In this document: in pieces, positions 57,954-64,000 of the stretch
Position numbering within the stretch: position 1 is the stretch's first letter
Layout of the letters: the number at the start of each line of letters is the position of its first letter
The notes under the pieces: model-generated
What the model was told of the DNA's origin: nothing
Database searches by the model: none
Seen by the model: the letters and a program-made list of their open reading frames with translations, nothing else
Source of the DNA: Bradyrhizobium sp. ISRA430
Lineage (GTDB): Bacteria; Pseudomonadota; Alphaproteobacteria; Rhizobiales; Xanthobacteraceae
Reading direction: 5' to 3'
Assembly: GCF_029909975.1 (NCBI RefSeq)
Contig: NZ_CP094516.1
Location: forward strand, 372,001 to 436,000
Length of the DNA: 64,000 nt
Program-made: the position numbers and the translations under genes

Positions 57954-58439
57954 ATGGAACTCGCCGTGGTGCCCATCGTCAAGCCGGACGCCACCAACTT
58001 CATCTTCGGCCAATCGCATTTCATCAAGACCGTGGAAGACCTCCACGAGGCGCTGGTCGGTGCGGTGCCGGGCATCCGCTTCGGACTGGCCTTCTGTGAA
58101 GCCTCCGGCAAGCGGCTGGTGCGCTGGTCGGGGAACGACGAACCTGCTCTCACCCTCGCGCGCGACAACGCATTGGCCATCGGCGCCGGACACACGTTCC
58201 TGATCTTCCTGGGTGACGGATTCTTTCCCGTCAACGTGCTGGCTGCGGTGCGCGCGGTGCCGGAGGTCTGCCGCATCTATTGTGCGACGGCCAATCCGAC
58301 ACAGGTGATCGTCGCGCAAACGGACCTCGGGCGCGGCGTGCTCGGCGTGGTGGATGGCAACTCGCCGCTAGGCATTGAGACCGACGCGGACATTGCGTGG
58401 CGGAAAGACCTGCTGCGAAAGATCGGCTACAAGCTGTAA
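57954..58439 (+). CDS. Adenosine-specific kinase
   Basis: 161 residues matching the adenosine-specific kinase family (PF04008): VPIVKPDATNFIFGQSHFIK at the N-terminus, FGLAFCEASGKRLVRWSG, and IGAGHTFLIFLGDGFFPVNV then IYCATANPTQVIVAQT. The name rests on archaeal structural work; the reaction in bacteria is not settled. GGGAG precedes the ATG at 57954. Confidence 0.92.
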   Translation: MELAVVPIVKPDATNFIFGQSHFIKTVEDLHEALVGAVPGIRFGLAFCEASGKRLVRWSGNDEPALTLARDNALAIGAGHTFLIFLGDGFFPVNVLAAVRAVPEVCRIYCATANPTQVIVAQTDLGRGVLGVVDGNSPLGIETDADIAWRKDLLRKIGYKL

Positions 58440-58524
58440 CGACTGGATGCCGGCATTGGCCGGCTCCACGCGTTGCGCTCAAGCGGTCGACGCCAATTGC
58501 GTATCTCGTGGAGAGCGCACGATC

Positions 58525-59265
58525 ATGAAGGCCTTGCTGCACCTGTTTGCCATGGTTGTCGCGGCGTGGGAGGCGGCCGCACAGGATGCACCACCGGACG
58601 ACCAATGCGTCCGTGAACGCGCCGCCATGGTCGAAACCATCCGGGCCTACGCCCGGTCCGCCGGAAGTAGCTTGGGACAGCAAGGCCTGTCGGAAAAGGT
58701 GCTCGAGGCCATGGCGCAAACCAAACGCCATCTGTTCATCCCCGAGCGATCCTGCGCGATCGCTTACGCCGACAGTCCAGTACCGATCGGCCTCGGCCAG
58801 ACCATCTCGCAGCCCTCCATCGTGGCCTTGATGACCCATTTGGCCGAGGTCGCGCCCGATCACGTCGTGCTCGAGATCGGCACAGGTTCGGGCTACCAGG
58901 CCGCCATCCTTGCGCACCTGGCGCGAAAGGTCTGCACCATCGAGATCATGCCGCAATTGGCCGAGACCGCCACCAAGACTCTGAGAGACCTCGCGTATGA
59001 CAATGTGAGCGTCAGGCTTGGCGACGGCTACGATGGCTGGCCCGAATGCGGTCCCTTTGACGCCATCGTCGTGACGGCCGCGCTGGAGCATCCGCCACCG
59101 CCGTTGATCGAGCAGCTCAAAGTGGGGGGTCGTCTCGTCATGCCGGTGGGAGCCGGTTACACCACGCAGGAGCTCACGGTCGTCGAAAAAGTCGCCCCCG
59201 GCAAGACGACGACGCGCAGCGTCGCTCTCGTGCGGTTTGTCCCCTTTACGCGTTCACAGAACTAG
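58525..59265 (+). CDS. Protein-L-isoaspartate O-methyltransferase homologue with signal peptide
   Basis: 246 residues. The methyltransferase motif I VLEIGTGSGYQAA covers residues 115-127, and PVPIGLGQTISQPSIVALMT is the PCMT substrate-side signature. The first 20 residues (KALLHLFAMVVAAWEAAAQ) look like a signal peptide, suggesting a periplasmic location, which is unusual for a SAM-dependent repair enzyme. GTGGAGAG precedes the start. Confidence 0.88.
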   Translation: MKALLHLFAMVVAAWEAAAQDAPPDDQCVRERAAMVETIRAYARSAGSSLGQQGLSEKVLEAMAQTKRHLFIPERSCAIAYADSPVPIGLGQTISQPSIVALMTHLAEVAPDHVVLEIGTGSGYQAAILAHLARKVCTIEIMPQLAETATKTLRDLAYDNVSVRLGDGYDGWPECGPFDAIVVTAALEHPPPPLIEQLKVGGRLVMPVGAGYTTQELTVVEKVAPGKTTTRSVALVRFVPFTRSQN

Positions 59266-59292
59266 AAGCGCGCAACGGTCGAGCTCGAACGC

Positions 59293-59374
59293 GTAGGGCG
59301 GGAGAGGCGAAGCCGTAACCCGCCGCTTTTCTGACGACAGATTGGCGGACTATGTTAGCGCCAATCCGCCCTAC
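59293..59374. repeat. Intergenic repeat with GTAGGGCGG ends (copy 1)
   Basis: GTAGGGCGG (59293-59301) and CCGCCCTAC (59366-59374) are perfect 9-bp inverted ends. Inner blocks resemble GAAGCCGTAACCCGCC and TTAGCGCCAATCCGCC. A second copy with the same ends lies at 60039-60154. It sits between two convergent genes. Confidence 0.78.
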
Positions 59375-59396
59375 GGCTGCGAAGCTTTCTCTTTGT

Positions 59397-59855
59397 CTAC
59401 GCGGCCTTGTGCTGCTTCATGGCCTCCGCCGCGCGCTTCTTCAGTTCGGCCGGAGATACGTCCTCGATATGGGTGCCGATGTGCCAGCGGTTGCCGGCCG
59501 GATCCGTCACGCCGCCGCTTCGGTCGCCGTAAAATTGATCAGCGGGCTCCATCAACGATGTGCCGCCAGCCTTGAGCGCCTTCTGATAAACTGCGTCGAC
59601 ATTGGGTACGTAGAGATACAGCATCGTGGACGTTGCTTGTGCGCGGTCCGAGGAGTCGGAAATCATCACGACAGAATTTCCGATTTTGAACTCCGCATGC
59701 CCAACCTTGCCGTCGGGCCGCATCATCGGCTCGAAGACCGGTTGGGCTCCGAATGCGTCTTTCATGAAACGGATGATTTTCTCCGCGCCATCGACGACGA
59801 GATAGGGCGTGACGGTGTGGTATCCCTCGGGAACCGGCTTTACCTTGGTTGCCAT
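59397..59855 (-). CDS. VOC-family (PhnB-like glyoxalase/bleomycin-resistance fold) protein
   Basis: 152 residues from the ATG at 59855. The PhnB-like pattern is TPYLVVDGAEKIIRFMKDAF, GHAEFKIGNSVVMISD, VPNVDAVYQKALKAGG and the final RSGGVTDPAGNRWHIGTH with metal-type residues. Function unknown. The frame is open upstream to 59984, but MATKV after AGAAGAGA is the better start. Repeat elements flank it on both sides. Confidence 0.87.
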   Translation of the reverse strand: MATKVKPVPEGYHTVTPYLVVDGAEKIIRFMKDAFGAQPVFEPMMRPDGKVGHAEFKIGNSVVMISDSSDRAQATSTMLYLYVPNVDAVYQKALKAGGTSLMEPADQFYGDRSGGVTDPAGNRWHIGTHIEDVSPAELKKRAAEAMKQHKAA

Positions 59856-60038
59856 GGCTGTCTCTTCTGGTTTGATGAATCCATGCAGGACGACCCAGCC
59901 CATGTCGTGTGCGGAATCTTCGACCCGGTCTTTGAATAAAGTATGACGGCTGGCACGCTGCGGTTCAGCGGATGGTCGCGTCAATGCTTGTCCGCTGCCA
60001 AGTTCCTCGTTGTCAGCGTTGTCGCCATGCCCGGTTGT

Positions 60039-60140
60039 GTAGGGTGGGTTAGTCCCGCGGCTGCGCGAAGCGCAAGCCGTTGGGCGTAACCCACCAAGGT
60101 CTGCTTCACCGGGATGGAGAAGTGGCGGATTACGCTTTCG

Positions 60141-60154
<14 letters not shown>
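60039..60154. repeat. Intergenic repeat with GTAGGGTGG/CCGCCCTAC ends (copy 2)
   Basis: It holds two hairpins: GGTGGGTTA (60043-60051) with TAACCCACC (60087-60095), and GGCGGATTA (60124-60132) with TAATCCGCC (60142-60150). Outer ends match those of the 59293 copy. The stop codon of the GST gene (minus strand, 60141-60143) lies inside the second hairpin. It fills much of the 285-base gap between the VOC and GST genes. Confidence 0.78.
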
Positions 60155-60797
<643 letters not shown>

Positions 60798-60984
60798 TCG
60801 GCATCTCCATGTCCTGGTTCACCGCAAGGACGGACGAAGGGCCTGCGTTCCGACATCCGCGACGAATATTTTTCGCGGGGCTGCCTCAACTCACGGTCCT
60901 CGGGCAGAAGCCGTTCGGCAACCTGTCGTATGCTCTTCCATAAACGGCTATCCTGCGGCCAAACAACCATCGGGAGGACAACCA

Positions 60985-61299
60985 ATGCCCGCCACCTTCT
61001 TCGTCGTCCGTGCCACCGTCGCCGATCCTGGCAAGCGTTCCGCCTTCGACAAATGGTACGAGACCGAACATCTGCCGGACGCGGTGAAAGCGTTCGGCGT
61101 GAGCAAGGCGTGGCGGTTTTGGAGTCTCGACGAGCCCTCGTTGCATCAGGCGATGTATCAGTTCGCTGACGAGGCGGCGCTCGAGGCCATGCTGAGGGGC
61201 GAGGCGCTGAAGCGGCTGACTGCGGACTTCAACCGCGACTGGCCCGAGGTCACGCGCACGCGCGAGACGTTGGTGCTCGCGCAGGAGTTTGGGACGTAG
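60985..61299 (+). CDS. Small dimeric alpha/beta-barrel protein
   Basis: 104 residues. ATFFVVRATVADPGKRSAFD then WYETEHLPDAVKAFGVSKAW and a MYQFADEAALEAMLRGEAL segment fit the ferredoxin-like EthD/ABM fold. Function unknown. GGGAGG precedes the ATG with good spacing; the longer frame from 60775 overlaps the GST gene and is rejected. Confidence 0.82.
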   Translation: MPATFFVVRATVADPGKRSAFDKWYETEHLPDAVKAFGVSKAWRFWSLDEPSLHQAMYQFADEAALEAMLRGEALKRLTADFNRDWPEVTRTRETLVLAQEFGT

Positions 61300-61467
61300 C
61301 CACGCATCCCGGAATGACGGCAGCGTTGGCTGTGCTGCGCTCGATACGGGCTACCAAGCTTCGTGCCAGCTTTTCCATGAATCTGAATGCGCGATTCAGC
61401 CGCAGTTCATGCTGTCACCCCGACACTTCGCTCTGCATCACTCGCCCGATAGCCCAGAGGACATGTC

Positions 61468-61770
61468 ATGGAGCGCCGGAACTTTTTGAAACTTGCATTC
61501 GGTGTCGCGGCTGGAGCGGCCGCGTTCACGGCCACTGCACAGGCCGCGCCGTTGTCGCCGCAGCCGATCGATGACGGCGCTCGCATGTCGCAAGGCAATC
61601 CGGACGCCCATCCCGCAGTCACCACCAGCGAGGAAGCCGCTCACCTCAAGCCCGAGCAGGTCGGCTGGCACGGCCGCCATTGGGGCTGGCGTCATCGGCA
61701 CTGGGGTTGGCGCCGCCGTCACTGGGGCTGGCGTCGGCGCTGGCATCGTCGCCATTGGCGTCATTGGTAA
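61468..61770 (+). CDS. Tat-exported His/Trp/Arg-rich small protein
   Basis: 100 residues. A twin-arginine signal (Arg3-Arg4 in ERRNFLKLAFG) with a hydrophobic core ends near residue 27 (AQAA). After a plain middle part the last 35 residues consist of repeated GWRxRHW units, made almost only of Trp, His, Arg and Gly. The composition suggests metal, nucleic acid or membrane binding; function unknown. AGAGGAC precedes the ATG. A strong terminator follows. Confidence 0.85.
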   Translation: MERRNFLKLAFGVAAGAAAFTATAQAAPLSPQPIDDGARMSQGNPDAHPAVTTSEEAAHLKPEQVGWHGRHWGWRHRHWGWRRRHWGWRRRWHRRHWRHW

Positions 61771-61800
61771 GGTCGCCGCCACCGCAGCCTGCCGACGACA

Positions 61801-61830
61801 AACGGGGACCGCTTTGCGGTCCCCGTTTTG
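61801..61830. terminator. Bidirectional intrinsic terminator
   Basis: AACGGGGACCGC (61801-61812) pairs with GCGGTCCCCGTT (61816-61827) around TTT. A T-rich tail (GTTTTGTT) follows on the plus strand and a shorter one on the minus strand. It separates two convergent genes. Confidence 0.88.
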
Positions 61831-61898
61831 TTCAGGCATCATCGACAAAAATGGCCGCGCCAGCCAATGCAGCGCGGCCACTTTGCAGTACGAACAGT

Positions 61899-62132
61899 TC
61901 AGAACGGGCGGCAGCGGCCGGCGTACCAGCGGAAGCCGTAGGGGCACACGCGCGGGCGCGGAGCGACCACGACCGGCGGCCGAGGAGCGACCACGACCGG
62001 GCCGCGCATCGGGCGGCAGCCGCCATAGGGGCCGCGATACCAGCCGGGGCCGCAGCCGCCGGCGGCGCTAGCCGCCTCGCTGAAGCCGACGACGGCGCTG
62101 GCGAGCATCACGGCTGCGAGCAGATATTTCAT
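61899..62132 (-). CDS. Small secreted GCGPGW-motif protein
   Basis: 77 residues. A signal peptide (YLLAAVMLASAVVGFSEAASA) ends near residue 24. The mature part has GGCGPGWYRGPYGGCRPM, a Pro/Val repeat (VVVAPRPP), and ends VCPYGFRWYAGRCRPF. The four Cys can pair into two disulphides. Such short GCGPGW proteins are common and uncharacterised in Bradyrhizobium and relatives. AAGGAAG precedes the ATG at 62132. Confidence 0.85.
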   Translation of the reverse strand: MKYLLAAVMLASAVVGFSEAASAAGGCGPGWYRGPYGGCRPMRGPVVVAPRPPVVVAPRPRVCPYGFRWYAGRCRPF

Positions 62133-62310
62133 TTGATCTTCCTTCTCGTCCTTGGGGCAGGCGCTTGGGCGCACAATGAATCAAAAGACACGATTGGACA
62201 CGTTAAACTTGGTGGAACGTGTCGACACGGCGCGATCCAACTTGGCAATCATGACCTGAATGCGACATGAATGCGCGCCTCGTTGTCGCGTCAGGCGATA
62301 GCGACTGGCG

Positions 62311-63321
62311 CTAGCGGCCGAGGAAGCCGAGCACCAATTCTTTGTACTTGTCGGGCGCTTCCAGGAAGACGAGGTGACCGGTGTCCGGAACCACCTCGGC
62401 CCGCGCGTTCGGCATCTTGGCGGCCAGCGTCTTTGCGAGATCGGCGTTGTGTCCCATCTTCGACCGTAGCGCCTCTGGTGCGTTCGGCCGGCCCGGGGCG
62501 TTGTGGTCGTCGGCGCCCATGATGAACAGCGTCGGCTCGGAAAGAAGCGGAATCTCGTGTGCCACAGGCTCGCGATAGATCATCTGGCCTGAGCTGACGA
62601 AGGCGCGCAGCCAGCGCGGATAGTCCGGGCTGCCCTTGACGTTGAAGCGCGCGTCGACGAACGGCGTGATCTGATCAGGCGGGAGCTTGATCGCATAGTT
62701 GCTCTCGAGCTGCTTGCGGTAGCCTTCCGCCGTGAGCTTGTCCTCGGTCTCGATGATCTTCTCGGTCGGCACGGGCGGCACGTAGAGGCGATAGTCTTCC
62801 AGCCCGATCGGCGCGGTCAGCACGAGGTGCACAACACGATCCGGATAGGCCCGCGCGATGCGCACCCCTAACATGCCGCCCATGGAATGGGCGACGATGT
62901 CGGCCTTGTCGATCTTGAGATGGTCGAGCAGCGCGATGGTGTTGCGCGCCAGCGTGTCGAAATGCAGTTCGCCCTGCGGCTTGGAGGATTTGCCGAAGCC
63001 GATCTGGTCCGGTACGACGACGCGATAGCCGGCCTCGCTCAGCATCCTGATCACCGGCGCCCAGTAGCTCGACGGAAAATTGCGCCCGTGCAGCAGCAGC
63101 ACGGTGCGGCCATTCGGCTGCACTGGCGCCACGTCCATATAGGCCATGCGGACATTCTCGCCGTCGTTGACCAGCGGCAATAGGTTGACGGGATAGGGAT
63201 AGGCAAAGCCCTCGAGCGCGATGCCATAGGGCTCGCGCGGTGTGGTGTCGGCGGCATGGGTGGAGGCGAGTGGAGAGGCGAGAAGGGCGGCGCAGAGCGT
63301 GGCCGACAGGATGCGGTTCAT
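62311..63321 (-). CDS. Secreted alpha/beta hydrolase
   Basis: 336 residues. A signal peptide (LSATLCAALLASPLASTHA) is present. The fold has the oxyanion segment LLLHGRNFPSSYW, nucleophile elbow AHSMGG, the Asp in IMGADDHNAPG and the His in PDTGHLVFLE. It resembles epoxide-hydrolase or haloperoxidase-like members; substrate unknown. The start at 63321 (MNRIL) precedes the signal; the longer frame from 63420 is rejected. Confidence 0.9.
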   Translation of the reverse strand: MNRILSATLCAALLASPLASTHAADTTPREPYGIALEGFAYPYPVNLLPLVNDGENVRMAYMDVAPVQPNGRTVLLLHGRNFPSSYWAPVIRMLSEAGYRVVVPDQIGFGKSSKPQGELHFDTLARNTIALLDHLKIDKADIVAHSMGGMLGVRIARAYPDRVVHLVLTAPIGLEDYRLYVPPVPTEKIIETEDKLTAEGYRKQLESNYAIKLPPDQITPFVDARFNVKGSPDYPRWLRAFVSSGQMIYREPVAHEIPLLSEPTLFIMGADDHNAPGRPNAPEALRSKMGHNADLAKTLAAKMPNARAEVVPDTGHLVFLEAPDKYKELVLGFLGR

Positions 63322-63362
63322 GGAGGTCTCTGATTGGAATTGATGCTGCGAGACACAGTCTC

Positions 63363-63471
63363 CGTCATGCCCGGGCAAAAGCGCGAAGCGCGTCTTCGCG
63401 CAGATGTCCTGGGCATCCACGTGCGAGCCGCAATAAACGCGTGGATGGCCGGGTCAAGCCCGGCCATGACG
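63363..63471. repeat. Intergenic repeat with CGTCATG/CATGACG ends
   Basis: CGTCATGCCCGGGC at 63363 faces GCCCGGCCATGACG ending at 63471, with inner GGGCATCCACG and CGTGGATGGCC blocks facing each other. It is the familiar CGTCATGCCCGGGC-type dispersed palindrome. It lies between the hydrolase and the regulator gene. Confidence 0.78.
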
Positions 63472-63498
63472 AGAGTCGCCGTTCACACGCAGTTGTGT

Positions 63499-64000
63499 TT
63501 ATTCCCGCCCGTCGCCGAACAGTGCGGCGAACTGCTTTTCGCCGGTTCGGGTGAAGTTCACCACGCGGCTGCCGGGCGTCGCATCGCGTGCGGCCCACTT
63601 CAATTCGGTGAAGCGCTTCATCATGGCCGCGCCGAGCGTGCCGGCAAGATGATGGCGCCGCTCGCTCCAGTCGAGGCAGGCCTTGCAGATGGGGCGGCGC
63701 GGATGGGCGAGCATGTCGGGCGAGATCTGCAGATGCTTGGCGAGGAAGCGCTCGCCCTCCACCGTCAGTTCGATCTCCTGCTTCTTCTGTTTCACCAGGC
63801 GCCGCTCGCGCAAGGAGTCCAGCATCTGCACGCCGAGATCGCCGGCGAGATGGTCATAGCAGATCCGCGCCCGCCGCAGTGCCGGATCCTTCGGCCCCGT
63901 TCGCACGCGCATGTGGCCGGCCCGTGCCGCGAGGCCAGCGAGCCCTTCGAGCACACCGGCGACGTCGGGATCGGTGAGGCGATAGTAGCGGTGCCGACCC
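63499..64000 (-). CDS. ArsR-family transcriptional regulator (5' end cut by window)
   Basis: The frame is open from the right edge to the stop at 63499, about 167 residues. At its upstream end it reads GRHRYYRLTDPDVAGVLEGL, the wing and last helix of an ArsR/SmtB winged-helix domain. A long C-terminal part follows with RRARICYDHLAGDLGVQML and the Cys-containing PRRPICKACLDWSERRHHLA. The DNA-recognition helix lies outside the window. The two Cys may bind metal or sense oxidation; the ligand is unknown. Confidence 0.85.
   Translation of the reverse strand, partial: GRHRYYRLTDPDVAGVLEGLAGLAARAGHMRVRTGPKDPALRRARICYDHLAGDLGVQMLDSLRERRLVKQKKQEIELTVEGERFLAKHLQISPDMLAHPRRPICKACLDWSERRHHLAGTLGAAMMKRFTELKWAARDATPGSRVVNFTRTGEKQFAALFGDGRE

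Overview
The window is a 64-kb piece of a high-GC alphaproteobacterial chromosome, most likely Bradyrhizobium or a close relative in the Nitrobacteraceae. The evidence is the gene order tRNA-Trp, secE, nusG, rplKA, rplJL, rpoBC, str, S10, spc, alpha on one strand; the large alphaproteobacterial RpoB and RpoC (1372 and 1398 residues); adk kept between secY and rpsM while rpmJ and infA are absent; and many palindromic intergenic repeats of the kind I associate with Bradyrhizobium. The genus assignment rests on recognition, not on a search.

Layout. 1-1133: a serine hydrolase of the class C beta-lactamase fold, cut by the left edge. 1290-15252: tRNA-Trp, secE-nusG, rplK-rplA, an inserted 2-hydroxyacid dehydrogenase, rplJ-rplL, rpoB-rpoC. 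15444-20049: a non-ribosomal island between rpoC and rpsL, holding a flavin oxidoreductase fused to a methyltransferase-like domain, an ABC exporter with acidic ends, and the decayed 5' part of a flavin monooxygenase gene. 20686-39889: rpsL, rpsG, fusA, tuf, then the S10, spc and alpha ribosomal genes with secY, adk and rpoA, closed by a strong terminator. 40086-64000: ordinary accessory and housekeeping genes. These include a short-chain dehydrogenase, a ClC channel, a quinone-oxidoreductase-like enzyme, an OprP/OprO-type porin, an HtrA protease followed by rarA, an RluA-type pseudouridine synthase, an ATP12-type chaperone, a FliK-like/FlhB-C-like pair, a class D beta-lactamase, the propionyl-CoA carboxylase beta chain, an adenosine-specific kinase, a secreted isoaspartyl methyltransferase homologue, a VOC protein, a GST, small secreted proteins, an alpha/beta hydrolase and an ArsR-type regulator cut by the right edge.

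The first 40 kb forms the core transcription and translation machine: RNA polymerase alpha, beta and beta', NusG, EF-G, EF-Tu, the Sec translocon (SecE, SecY) and 27 ribosomal proteins. Small gaps, ATGA overlaps and few terminators point to long transcripts. Perfect hairpins sit at the rplL/rpoB, rpoB/rpoC, rplO/secY, secY/adk and rpoA/rplQ junctions, where expression is likely tuned.

I see no CRISPR array, prophage, insertion sequence or obvious defence system. The most unusual items are the flavin-enzyme/methyltransferase fusion beside the exporter, the adenylate kinase with an 87-residue histone-H1-like lysine-rich tail, the orphan FliK/FlhB-like pair, the Tat-exported His/Trp/Arg-rich mini-protein, and the families of intergenic palindromes.
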